Position numbers and translations under genes: made by a program. A stretch of 64,000 bases of DNA from Limimaricola variabilis. GTDB lineage: Bacteria > Pseudomonadota > Alphaproteobacteria > Rhodobacterales > Rhodobacteraceae. The stretch covers positions 1-64,000 of the forward strand of contig NZ_JACIBX010000016.1 in assembly GCF_014195545.1 (NCBI RefSeq). Reading direction: 5' to 3'. Below, piece by piece: positions 7,877-15,761 of this stretch (positions are counted from its first letter, which is position 1; each line of letters opens with the position of its first letter). The notes under the pieces are model-generated. The model saw nothing but the letters and a program-made list of their open reading frames with translations. It ran no database searches and was not told the DNA's origin.

Positions 7877-10075
7877 ATGACCCATTCAAACAGCAAGACG
7901 ATTCCCTCATCGGAGACCCTCGATGAGTTGACCAGCCCGGTGGTCGCTACGGCCGCCGTCGACGACGATCCGCCTGCGGGCAACCAGCGCGTCTTTGTCG
8001 GCGCAAGGCACTACGTCTTCGCGACCGCCTGTGCGGCCTACGCGTTGTTCCACCTACTGGTGATGAACGTCTACCCGCTGGAGACCTGGACCTACCGCCT
8101 GCTGCATCTGGGCGGAGGACTGGGCCTGGGCTTCCTGCTCTACAGCGCTTACGGCGTCGAGCCTGACCGCCAGGCAGAAAAGCAGACCCCTTGGTCCGTG
8201 ACGCTGCTCGCTCTTGCCGGGGCAGGCACGCTCTATGGCGCTGCCGCCATTGCGGTCATCTGGGGCAACTGGTGGCTACGAGGCGACGCCATTCCGCCGA
8301 GTTGGACCATCAACAGCTTCGGCATTCCTCTGACGCTCGGGACCGTGCTGGCCGTGCTGCATGGCTGGATCTTCGGGGACCGGCGCATCGGCCACTGGAC
8401 GGTGGCCGACATCCTGCTTGCCGTCGCCACGGTGGCATCGATCGGTTACGTCATCTACTTTGCACGCGCCCTCCAGATGCGCGCTGGCATGCCAATGGCC
8501 CAGCCCGGCGACATGTGGGCGGCAATCACGGGCGTGATCTTGATCCTCGAGGGCGTGCGGCGCATGGCCGGGCTGGCACTGGTCATCATCTCCGCCGTAT
8601 TCGTGGCCTACGCCTTCGCAGGGCCCTGGTTGCCAGGCATTCTCAATCACAGCGGATACGAGCCCAAGCGGTTCTTCTCCTACATCTTCACAGACAATGG
8701 CATTCTTAGCGCGCCGATCGCGATCTCTTCGACCTACATCGTGCTCTTCGTGATCTTCGCAGCCTTTCTCCAGGCCACCCATGTCGGCGCCTATTTCGTC
8801 AATGTCGCTTTCGCCGCCGCGGGCCACAAGCGCGGTGGGCCGGCCAAGGTCGCGGTCTTCGCCTCCGGCCTGATGGGGATGATCAACGGCACCAGCGCTG
8901 GCAACGTCGTCTCGACGGGCTCGCTCACGATCCCGCTGATGAAGAAGGTGGGCTACCGCAGTCAGACTTCGGCGGCGGTCGAGGCCGCGGCCTCCTCGGG
9001 CGGGCAGATCATGCCGCCGATCATGGGCGCGGGCGCCTTCATCATGGCCGAGATCACCGGCATTCCCTACACCGAGATCATCTGGGCCGCGCTGATCCCG
9101 GCCATTCTCTACTTCGCCTCCGTGCTCTTCATGGTCGACCTGATGGCGCAGCGGTTTCAGATGGTGGGCCTGCCGCGCTCGGCCCTGCCCAAACTCGGTG
9201 ATCTGCTCAAACAGGTCTACCTCTTCGCGCCGATCCTGGTGCTGGTCTGGGCGCTGTTCCTGGGCTACTCGGTGATCCGCTGCGGCACGCTCGCGATGAT
9301 CACCGCTGCCGTTGTCTCCTGGCTCACGCCGAACCGCATGGGGCCGCGACAGTTCTTTCATGCCCTCGATGTCGGCGCGCGCATGGTGCTCCAGCTCGTT
9401 GCGGTCTGCGCGGCGGCAGGGATCATCGTGGGCGTCATCGCGCTCACCGGCATCGGCACGCGCTTTTCGGCGCTGCTCTTGGGCATCGCCGACCAGTCGC
9501 AACTTCTCGCGATGATGTTCTCGATGCTGGTGGCGGTAATCCTCGGCATGGGTATGCCCACTACGGCCGCCTACGCCGTGGCCGCGTCGGTGATCGCGCC
9601 GGGCCTCATCAACCTGGGGGTCGAACCCCTGACCGCGCATTTCTTCATCTTCTATTTCGCAGTCATGTCGGCGATCACGCCACCGGTGGCGCTCGCCGCC
9701 TATGCCGGCGCGGCGCTGGCGCAGTCCGACCCGATGAAGACCAGCGTCGAGAGCTTCCGCATCGGACTCGCTGCCTTCGTGGTGCCTTACATGTTTTTCT
9801 TCTCGGACGCGCTCCTCATGCAGGGCGGCTGGCTCGACACCATCCACGTGACGGTTTCGGCACTGTTCGGCATCTACCTGCTGTCGTCGGGCATCATCGG
9901 CTGGTTCTTCGGCCGGATTGGCTGGATGCTGCGTGCCCTCCTGATCGGCGGCGCGCTCGGAATGCTCGATGCAGGTCTGGTCACCGACTTGATTGGGCTA
10001 AGCATCGGCGGCGGATTGTTCCTGTTCCAGCGCAACGTGCTGAAGACCGCCGACCTTGCCCACGGGAAGGACTGA
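7877..10075 (+). CDS. TAXI-type TRAP transporter fused permease (4TM-12TM)
   Basis: This integral inner-membrane protein of about 732 aa combines the small (DctQ-like) and large (DctM-like) TRAP subunits. Hydrophobic segments fill the protein after a 45-residue polar N-terminus. DctM hallmarks include GLMGMINGTSAGNVVSTGS, AAASSGGQIMPPIMGAGAFIMAE and LGMGMPTTAAYAVAA. TRAP permeases couple solute uptake to the sodium gradient. The frame allows GTG at 7874, but ATG at 7877 is equally placed. The gene follows its binding protein by 79 bases that contain a strong hairpin, and is the last gene before an IS-scarred region. It probably supplies substrate to ttuC-ttuD-pyk. Confidence 0.9.
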   Translation: MTHSNSKTIPSSETLDELTSPVVATAAVDDDPPAGNQRVFVGARHYVFATACAAYALFHLLVMNVYPLETWTYRLLHLGGGLGLGFLLYSAYGVEPDRQAEKQTPWSVTLLALAGAGTLYGAAAIAVIWGNWWLRGDAIPPSWTINSFGIPLTLGTVLAVLHGWIFGDRRIGHWTVADILLAVATVASIGYVIYFARALQMRAGMPMAQPGDMWAAITGVILILEGVRRMAGLALVIISAVFVAYAFAGPWLPGILNHSGYEPKRFFSYIFTDNGILSAPIAISSTYIVLFVIFAAFLQATHVGAYFVNVAFAAAGHKRGGPAKVAVFASGLMGMINGTSAGNVVSTGSLTIPLMKKVGYRSQTSAAVEAAASSGGQIMPPIMGAGAFIMAEITGIPYTEIIWAALIPAILYFASVLFMVDLMAQRFQMVGLPRSALPKLGDLLKQVYLFAPILVLVWALFLGYSVIRCGTLAMITAAVVSWLTPNRMGPRQFFHALDVGARMVLQLVAVCAAAGIIVGVIALTGIGTRFSALLLGIADQSQLLAMMFSMLVAVILGMGMPTTAAYAVAASVIAPGLINLGVEPLTAHFFIFYFAVMSAITPPVALAAYAGAALAQSDPMKTSVESFRIGLAAFVVPYMFFFSDALLMQGGWLDTIHVTVSALFGIYLLSSGIIGWFFGRIGWMLRALLIGGALGMLDAGLVTDLIGLSIGGGLFLFQRNVLKTADLAHGKD

Positions 10076-10084
10076 CAATCCCGA

Positions 10085-10112
10085 GCGCCGGCTGGTCCCA
10101 TCCTGCTGGCGC
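10085..10112 (+). terminator. Weak hairpin after TAXI-TRAP permease
   Basis: GCGCCGGC pairs with GCTGGCGC (one G-U pair) around a 12-base loop, starting 10 bases after the permease stop. It lacks a clear T-run. It is the only candidate terminator for the preceding TRAP genes. Confidence 0.35.
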
Positions 10113-10290
10113 CGGGCCTTGCTTCAGGGGGGCACTTAAAGGGAAACAACGTCCGCTTTAGCCCTGGGAAGCATGAAGGCTCACTTGGGTCGAGAGTGCC
10201 GAAAGGCGAATATAATGGACGGTTCGAAAGTGATGTCAGACCAAGCCGTCATCTTTTTCTATGGGGTGTGCACTCCATAAAACGAAATAT

Positions 10291-10309
10291 CAAAAACGAC
10301 CGTTTGGGG
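10291..10309. repeat. Imperfect palindrome near IS3 remnant
   Basis: The stretch AAAAACGACCGTTTGGGG is nearly the same as AAAAACGGCCGTTTGTGG at 20569-20586, which contains a perfect 12-base palindrome. Both lie in scarred non-coding DNA inside the recombinase-bounded segment. The function is unknown. Confidence 0.35.
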
Positions 10310-10336
10310 TAGCGTCGCCCAACTTTGGAGGCGGAC

Positions 10337-10430
10337 ACGAAGCGATCGCGTTTCGCGGAAGAGCAGATCATCGGAATGCTGAAGGAGCAGTAGGCCGGGC
10401 TATCGGCGGCCGAGGTATGCCGTCAATTCG
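10337..10430 (+). pseudogene. IS3-family OrfA remnant
   Basis: Translation from 10337 gives T-KRSRFAEEQIIGMLKEQ, then a stop, then AGLSAAEVCRQF. This matches the highly conserved start of IS3-family OrfA (MKRSRFTEEQIIgiLKEQEAG.saaeVCR). The initiation codon has become ACG behind an intact GGAGGCGGAC, and the expected GAG is TAG at 10391. The similarity ends after about 30 codons. It is a dead transposase fragment and marks past IS activity in the gap between the two metabolic blocks. Confidence 0.7.
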
Positions 10431-10545
10431 ACACCCAGCATCCGCTCCATCAGCTTGATCTTCAGCCCAGCGTCGCCGAGCAGGTCCTCAGGGCGCTCTG
10501 CGCCCTTCAGTAGTTCTTTGCAGATCGTTATGCACGCTTCCGAAG
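10409..10545 (-). pseudogene. IS256-family transposase N-terminal remnant
   Basis: The reverse strand encodes ELLKGAERPEDLLGDAGLK followed by a leucine-rich stretch ending ELTAYLG. This corresponds to the N-terminus of IS256/Mutator-type transposases (L..y..PEDLiGe.GL.kqL....e..L.aElt.HLG). No catalytic part follows, because the frame ends where the IS3 remnant begins. I infer that one IS was cut by another or that both were trimmed. The exact junction (about 10405-10435) cannot be fixed, since the two frames overlap by a few codons. Confidence 0.6.
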
Positions 10546-10635
10546 CATGGACCGGATCACTTATACACAGAAGATCTGACACTCTTCTCCATAGGAGGGG
10601 CATTGCCAGACCCCAAGTAGTCGGAAGCGAGGTCA

Positions 10636-10664
10636 GCTCGGTTCGCAAGATCTACGAACCGAGC
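10636..10664 (-). terminator. Hairpin downstream of tctA
   Basis: A perfect 10-base stem (GCTCGGTTCG / CGAACCGAGC) with a 9-base loop lies 23 bases past the tctA stop on the minus strand. It lacks a long U-tract. Its location fits the 3' end of the long minus-strand operon. The other DNA between 10545 and 10636 shows no recognisable gene. Confidence 0.5.
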
Positions 10665-10686
10665 TTGTGTGTAGGTTCGGCTTGAA

Positions 10687-12222
10687 TCAATCGCCGATCA
10701 TCTCTTCCTGTTCGCTCTTCATCTTCCGGCGGACAGCGTGACCGAGAAAAATCGGCAGCACAAAACCGACGATAGCGATTGCCCAGAGCGTGAGAGACAG
10801 CCAGGAGTCGACCAGGGCGAACCAGTCACCGTTGGAGATGCTCAACGCGCGCCGCAGGTTCGACTCCATCTCGTTACCCAAGAGCACACCGAGGATGATC
10901 GGCACCAAGGGCACATCGAGCTTGCGCAGGACCCATCCGAGAACACCGAAGCCCACCATCACCATCAGATCGAAGCTGGACCCCGATATGCCGTAGATGC
11001 CGACAAACGAAATCATGGCGACCACGGGCATGAGGATGCGGGGCGGCACCAAGAGGACACGGGTGAACAGGCCGACCATGGGGATGTTCAATGCAAGCAG
11101 CATGACGTTCCCGATGAAGAGCGCCGCAATGAGGCCCCAGACCACGTCCGGGTTGTTCTGGAACAGAAGCGGCCCCGGGGTGATATTGAGGGCCAATAGC
11201 ACTGCGAGCAGCACCGCCGTGGTGCCCGAACCAGGAACCCCGAGCGCCAGCATTGGCACCAAAGCCCCGCCGGCCGCAGCGTTGTTGCCCGTCTCCGGTG
11301 CGGCCACGCCCCGCGGGTCGCCCTTTCCGAAAGTCCCCTCCTTGTCGACGAGACGTTTCTCGACCGAGTAGGAGATGAATGAACCGAGGGAAGCTCCAGC
11401 ACCTGGGAGGACCCCGGCGATGAAACCAAGCACGGTGGTCCGGCCCATGGTCGGAATGCAGGATTTCAGCATCGACCACGTGGGGTAGATCCGCCCGATC
11501 GTCATCTTGCCCTCGGTGGCCTTGCTCGGGTCGGTTTCGCGGTGTTCGAGGAAGACGAAGACCTCGGACAAGGCGAACAGACCGACGATGGCGACAAGGA
11601 AGTCGATGCCGTCGTAGAGGTGCACCTCACCAAAGGTAAAACGCGGCACACCGGTCTGTTGATCGACCCCGATCATCGCCAGCCCGAGACCGAGGGCCGC
11701 GGCGAAGGCCGATTTTGCCTGGTTCGACGAGGCAACCCCGCCCAACGTGGCAAAAGCGAGCGTGAAAAGCGCGAAGTATTCCGCTGGACCGAACAGAAGT
11801 GCCACCTTCACAAGCTGCGGCGCCAGCAGGACGAGGCCCCAAGTCGCGAAGAAGGCGCCGACGAAGGAGGCCACGCCCGACAGGGCAAGCGCCTCTCCGG
11901 CACGGCCCTGCTGAGCCATCGGATAGCCGTCGAGGCAGGTCATCATCGCTGGCTCGTCGCCGGGGATGTTGAGCAGGATCGAAGAGATCCGCCCGCCATA
12001 CATGGCGCCGTAGTAGACCGAGGTGAGCAGGATGAGCGATGGCGTCGCTCCAAGGCCCAGGGTGAAAGCCAGCGGGATAAGGATGGCGACACCGTTCGAG
12101 GGCCCGAGACCCGGCAGCGCGCCCATGATGGTGCCGAGCAGACAGCCGAGCAGCGCAAGGGCAAGGTTCTGCCAAGTCAACGCGACGGCGAAGCCGTCAC
12201 CAAGTGAAGACAGGATTTCCAT
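10687..12222 (-). CDS. tctA: Tripartite tricarboxylate transporter, large permease TctA
   Basis: At 511 aa this is a full-length TctA-family integral membrane protein with about 12 hydrophobic segments. Family motifs are visible: GTIMGALPGLGPSNGVAILIPL near residue 33, YYGAMYGGRISSILLNIPGD near 70, and GVLPGAGASLGSFISY near 265. TctA forms the sodium-coupled pathway for citrate and other carboxylates delivered by TctC. The gene lies after tctB (18-base gap) and ends the minus-strand operon that also encodes a CoA-transferase and a citryl-CoA lyase-like protein. This gene order supports a tricarboxylate-like substrate. Confidence 0.93.
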   Translation of the reverse strand: MEILSSLGDGFAVALTWQNLALALLGCLLGTIMGALPGLGPSNGVAILIPLAFTLGLGATPSLILLTSVYYGAMYGGRISSILLNIPGDEPAMMTCLDGYPMAQQGRAGEALALSGVASFVGAFFATWGLVLLAPQLVKVALLFGPAEYFALFTLAFATLGGVASSNQAKSAFAAALGLGLAMIGVDQQTGVPRFTFGEVHLYDGIDFLVAIVGLFALSEVFVFLEHRETDPSKATEGKMTIGRIYPTWSMLKSCIPTMGRTTVLGFIAGVLPGAGASLGSFISYSVEKRLVDKEGTFGKGDPRGVAAPETGNNAAAGGALVPMLALGVPGSGTTAVLLAVLLALNITPGPLLFQNNPDVVWGLIAALFIGNVMLLALNIPMVGLFTRVLLVPPRILMPVVAMISFVGIYGISGSSFDLMVMVGFGVLGWVLRKLDVPLVPIILGVLLGNEMESNLRRALSISNGDWFALVDSWLSLTLWAIAIVGFVLPIFLGHAVRRKMKSEQEEMIGD

Positions 12223-12240
12223 AGTTTAATTTCTCCGGGC

Positions 12241-12672
12241 TCAGAAGCCGAACGGGCCTTCGGCCAGCGACAGACCGAGGATCAAACGGAAGACGACGTA
12301 GATGCCGACAGAGGTGCCCACGCCCACCGCAACAGCGGGCAAAGGTGCTGTGCCCAGCCTCCAGCTCAGATATCCGGCGGCGAGTGACGTGGAGATGAGA
12401 AAGCCCAGCTCCGGAAGGACCCACGCGTAGAGAAAGGACACAGCAACGGCGAAGCCGATCTCAGCCAGCCTGTTGAAGGCCGGCCAGGCGGGTTCCGGAT
12501 CGGGGCTGAACAGAAACACCAGCGAAGCAAGAGCCACGACTGCCGAGATGATATAGGGGAAAGCCTTCGGGCCGATGGCGTCCGTCATGAAGCTTTCCTG
12601 AATCAGGGCCGCGCTGACCGCAAAGAAGAGCGCCAGCGACAGCCCGATCACGCCGAGAATTCGGTCGCTCAT
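12241..12672 (-). CDS. tctB: Tripartite tricarboxylate transporter, small permease TctB
   Basis: This 143-aa membrane protein has four predicted hydrophobic segments, the size and pattern of TctB small subunits (SDRILGVIGLSLALFFAVSAAL; FPYIISAVVALASLVFLF; two C-terminal segments). The start at 12672 gives the usual MSDRI-type opening, while the longer open frame adds a polar, unsupported extension. TctB pairs with TctA in the inner membrane. It lies between tctC and tctA in the usual C-B-A order. A hairpin fills the gap upstream. Confidence 0.85.
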   Translation of the reverse strand: MSDRILGVIGLSLALFFAVSAALIQESFMTDAIGPKAFPYIISAVVALASLVFLFSPDPEPAWPAFNRLAEIGFAVAVSFLYAWVLPELGFLISTSLAAGYLSWRLGTAPLPAVAVGVGTSVGIYVVFRLILGLSLAEGPFGF

Positions 12673-12702
12673 TACATACCTGTCAATTTGAGGGGATTGG
12701 CG

Positions 12703-12733
12703 GCAACCGCCGGCGCGCCGCACCGACGGTTGC
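12703..12733 (-). terminator. Intercistronic hairpin between tctC and tctB
   Basis: GCAACCG pairs with CGGTTGC, enclosing the self-complementary CGGCGCGCCG. It lies in the 75-base gap between tctC and tctB. As in the TAXI gaps it probably protects or attenuates the message so that more binding protein than permease is made. Confidence 0.5.
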
Positions 12734-12747
12734 TTCTCTGCTCGGAT

Positions 12748-13725
12748 TTACTGGATGATCCCGATCTCTCGGGACAGTTCCTCGATCTCGGCCACCGACT
12801 CCTGAACGAAGCTTTGGAACTCTTCGCCTTGCAGGTCGAGCGGCGCGAGGCCGTTGTTTTCCATCACCGTCTTCCATTCGTCGCTCTGGTAAAGCGTGTC
12901 GAGCGCACCCACCCAGTAGTCATAGGCCTCGTCGCTCATGCCGCCGGGCACGTAGAACCCGCGCCAGTTGGCGCCAACCGCGTCGATGCCCTGCTCCTTG
13001 GCCGTGGGCAGGTCAGCGAACTCGCCTTCGAGCCGTTCCGGCGCAAGAAGGGCAAGGACTCGGATGTCACCGGATTCCATGAAGCCGGTCGCTTCGGAGA
13101 GATCACCGGTGAAGGCCTGGAGCGAGCCGGCCAAGAGCTGCGTCACGGCTTCGCCGCCACCTTCGAAGGCGATGTATTTCACCCGCCGCACTTCCTCGAC
13201 CCCGGCCTCCTTTGCGGCGATCAGGACCTTCAGGTGGTCCCAGCCACCGACTGCCGAGCCCCCGCCGATCGCGATCGAGGTCGGATCGTTCTTGATCATG
13301 TCCATCAGTTCAGGAAGCGTCTCGATCTCGCTGTCGGCTGCGACCGCGATCACGCCGTAATCGGCACCGACGGAAGCAAGCCAGCGCACATCCGCCATGG
13401 TGTTGCCGGGAAAGGCACCTTGGGCGAGACGCGTGGAGGTCGCCGACGATGCAGCAACGATCAGGTCGTTTTCGTCATGGCGTTTGTTCACTACTTCGGC
13501 AAAGGCAACGCCGCCGGAACCGCCGGCCATGTTGACGACCTGCATGGTGCCCGGGATCAGGTCGAGGTCCTGTAAGGTCTTTCCGACCTGGCGGCAGGTG
13601 AAATCCCAGCCCCCACCCGGGTTAGCCGGCGCGATGCATTCCGGCTGCTCGGGCGTGAAGCCCTGAGCAATCAGCGGCCCTGTTGCCAACACCAGTGTGG
13701 TCGCGAGGATAGTGGTTCGGATCAT
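12748..13725 (-). CDS. tctC: Tripartite tricarboxylate transporter substrate-binding protein TctC (Bug family)
   Basis: This 325-aa periplasmic protein has a signal peptide (MIRTTILATTLVLATGPLIAQG). Bug/TctC features follow: ECIAPANPGGGWDFTCRQVGK near the mature N-terminus, the VNMAGGSGGVAFAEVVN loop and the GGGSAVGGWDHLKVL segment. These proteins capture carboxylates and pass them to TctAB. The start at 13725 follows GAGGAGACCACG. Genes upstream encode citryl-CoA lyase-like and CoA-transferase proteins. A pair of cysteines (in ECIAP and FTCRQ) may form a disulphide, as in some tricarboxylate-binding members (inference). Confidence 0.9.
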   Translation of the reverse strand: MIRTTILATTLVLATGPLIAQGFTPEQPECIAPANPGGGWDFTCRQVGKTLQDLDLIPGTMQVVNMAGGSGGVAFAEVVNKRHDENDLIVAASSATSTRLAQGAFPGNTMADVRWLASVGADYGVIAVAADSEIETLPELMDMIKNDPTSIAIGGGSAVGGWDHLKVLIAAKEAGVEEVRRVKYIAFEGGGEAVTQLLAGSLQAFTGDLSEATGFMESGDIRVLALLAPERLEGEFADLPTAKEQGIDAVGANWRGFYVPGGMSDEAYDYWVGALDTLYQSDEWKTVMENNGLAPLDLQGEEFQSFVQESVAEIEELSREIGIIQ

Positions 13726-13764
13726 CGTGGTCTCCTCCTCTGGATGATCGGTGAAAAGAATTCG

Positions 13765-14571
13765 TCAGCCGGATGCGCCGCCGCGGGGCGGCCCGTCATA
13801 GGTCCAGCGATAGGCCGGCGGGGTCGGCCCCTTGTTCCGGCCGCCCTGCTGGCTCTGCTCCCAAGCATGGGCGAGAATGCCTACGGATCTGGACAGGCAG
13901 AAAATTCCGCGGGCGAGAGGCGCCGGGAAGCCGAGTTCGGCGAAAATCACAGCTGTCGCACCATCGATGTTCATCGGCACGGCAGCGCTCCGACCGCGGC
14001 CGAGCTCTGCCTCGACGGCTCGTCCAATCGCGGCAAAACGGCCCTCGACCTCACCCGCCTTGGCTGCCTCGTCGACCAGACCGAGCAGGCGCGGCGCGCG
14101 GGGATCGACCGGCTTGTGGAACCGGTGCCCGAAGCCGGGAACGTATTTGCCGTGGGCCTCGCGCCAGCGCTGGATTACATCGGCAGCGGCTTCCGGTCCG
14201 CCCTCCGCATCGATTTGCTGGTAGAGTTCGACTGCCTGCTCGCCGGCTCCGCCATGCACGTCGCCAAGGAAGTTCACGGCTGACGCCATCGCATTGTTGA
14301 GTGGCAGCCCGCAGGTTACCGCCATACGGGCACAGGCGATGGACGGCGCTTGGGGCCCATGATCCACGGCCGCGACAATAGCGGCTTCGAGGAGCGCGGC
14401 TTGGCCAGCGGTCGGAAGCTCACCCCGGGTCATGAGCCAGATCATCTGAGGGAAGGAAACGTTGCCGATCAGCTGCTCGATCGGATGCCCTCGAAAGAAG
14501 ATCTTTCCCGGTTCCATGTCGATGATCGAGGTCGTCCACCAATCGGAGACGTCGTTGTGCGCTTCGGTCAT
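13765..14571 (-). CDS. Citryl-CoA lyase-like protein (short citrate synthase fold)
   Basis: This 268-aa protein resembles the C-terminal two thirds of citrate synthase. It retains the three catalytic positions: H106 (DVHGGAGEQAV), H149 (PGFGHRFHKPVDPRAP) and D203 (MNIDGATAV). Short homologues of this kind are annotated as citryl-CoA lyases, which cleave citryl-CoA to acetyl-CoA and oxaloacetate. The start MTEAHNDVSDWW at 14571 overlaps the stop of the CoA-transferase gene (ATGA), so the two are translationally coupled. I infer that the CoA-transferase activates a citrate-like acid and this enzyme splits it. A related acyl group (for example a methylated or hydroxylated citrate) is equally possible. 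Confidence 0.75.
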   Translation of the reverse strand: MTEAHNDVSDWWTTSIIDMEPGKIFFRGHPIEQLIGNVSFPQMIWLMTRGELPTAGQAALLEAAIVAAVDHGPQAPSIACARMAVTCGLPLNNAMASAVNFLGDVHGGAGEQAVELYQQIDAEGGPEAAADVIQRWREAHGKYVPGFGHRFHKPVDPRAPRLLGLVDEAAKAGEVEGRFAAIGRAVEAELGRGRSAAVPMNIDGATAVIFAELGFPAPLARGIFCLSRSVGILAHAWEQSQQGGRNKGPTPPAYRWTYDGPPRGGASG

Positions 14572-15761
14572 ATGGCCCCGCTGTTTTTGAGATTTTCCAT
14601 GTCGCATCCGGAAAGACCCAGCTCCCGCCAGACTTGATCGTTGTGCTGGCCCAGCTGCGGTGGCGGGTCTGCGACCGTCGGTGCCTTCCCGTTCACCTTG
14701 ATGCCGGTGGTGACGACCTGGATGTCGCGCCCCACGCCGGGGACTTCCGGAAAGGTGCAAAGGAAGCCGCGATCCGTGATCTGCGGCATCGACAGTATTT
14801 CGGGGACCGACAGCACCGCCCCGGCGGGAACACCGATCCTGTTTAACTCCTTCGCCCAATCGCGCGCGGGGCGGGTTTTCAGAACCTCCTCGAGCTCGGC
14901 CTTCAACCCTTTGCGATTCTTCTTCCGGTCCTCACGTGTCGCGTATTCCGGTCTGTCGCGGAGATGGGCGAGGCCAAGGTGATCGGTCAGGTGGACCCAC
15001 TGTTCGTCCTTGTTGGCGGCGATGTTGATCAGCCCGCCCTGAGCTTCGAAGGCACCGGACGGCGCGGAGGTGGGGTTTTCGTTTCCGTTGGCCCGGGGCT
15101 CCTGACCCGCGATCAGGTGGTTCGATACGGCCCAGCCCATGGTCGCCAGCACCGACTCCAGCATTGAGATGTCAAGGAAGCCACCGCGCGGGGTGCCATT
15201 GAGGAACGCGGCGATGGCAAAGGCCGCCGTCATGCCGCCGACCGTGTCGGCGATCGGATAGCCTACGCGGAGCGGCGCGCTGTCCTCATCCCCGGTGATG
15301 GACATGACCCCCGAGGCACCTTGGATGATCTGGTCATAAGCAGGACGGTGAACCCACGGCCCCTCCTGTCCGAAGCCCGAGATCGCGCAGTAGACGAGGT
15401 CCGGCCTGATCTTCTTCAGCTCCTCGTAGCCAACACCGAGTCGGGTCATGACGCCCGGGCGGAAGTTCTCCACGACTACGTCGGCGGTCTCCACGAGGCG
15501 CAGAAAGATCGCCTTGCCGTCGGGATGCTTGAGGTTGACGGTGACCGACTTTTTCCCCGCGTTTTGGGCGAGAAAGGAGACACCCATGTTCTTGGCATTA
15601 AGGTCCGCATCGGCACCGAGCTGGCGGGCAAGGTCGCCGCGACCGACAGCTTCGACCTTGATGACCTCGGCCCCCATATGCGCCAGCTGGTGACAGCAGA
15701 ACGGACCGGCCAGAACGTTGGTGAGATCCAGGACGCGGATGTTTTCAAGCGGCTTGGACAT
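14568..15761 (-). CDS. Class III CoA-transferase (CaiB/BaiF family)
   Basis: At 397 aa this is a full-length family III CoA-transferase. It starts with LENIRVLDLTNVLAGPFCCHQLAHMGAEVIKVE, typical of the family, and has the nucleophilic aspartate D143 in HRPAYDQIIQ, which forms acyl-anhydride and CoA-thioester intermediates. GYPIADTVGGMTAAFAI is another family block. These enzymes move CoA between carboxylic acids. It overlaps the TAXI permease upstream by 17 bases and the citryl-CoA lyase-like gene downstream by 4 bases, so all belong to one transcript. The acceptor is likely the tri- or dicarboxylate imported by the adjacent TAXI or Tct systems (inference). Confidence 0.88.
   Translation of the reverse strand: MSKPLENIRVLDLTNVLAGPFCCHQLAHMGAEVIKVEAVGRGDLARQLGADADLNAKNMGVSFLAQNAGKKSVTVNLKHPDGKAIFLRLVETADVVVENFRPGVMTRLGVGYEELKKIRPDLVYCAISGFGQEGPWVHRPAYDQIIQGASGVMSITGDEDSAPLRVGYPIADTVGGMTAAFAIAAFLNGTPRGGFLDISMLESVLATMGWAVSNHLIAGQEPRANGNENPTSAPSGAFEAQGGLINIAANKDEQWVHLTDHLGLAHLRDRPEYATREDRKKNRKGLKAELEEVLKTRPARDWAKELNRIGVPAGAVLSVPEILSMPQITDRGFLCTFPEVPGVGRDIQVVTTGIKVNGKAPTVADPPPQLGQHNDQVWRELGLSGCDMENLKNSGAI

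Noticed and set aside
8276-9847. 523-codon minus-strand open frame
   Set aside because: It is antisense to the TAXI permease, with an Asp/His/Arg-rich translation and no recognisable domain.
10400-10648. 82-codon minus-strand frame as a complete gene
   Set aside because: Only its C-terminal 40 residues resemble an IS256 transposase. The N-terminal part is upstream non-coding sequence, so it is a remnant rather than a gene.
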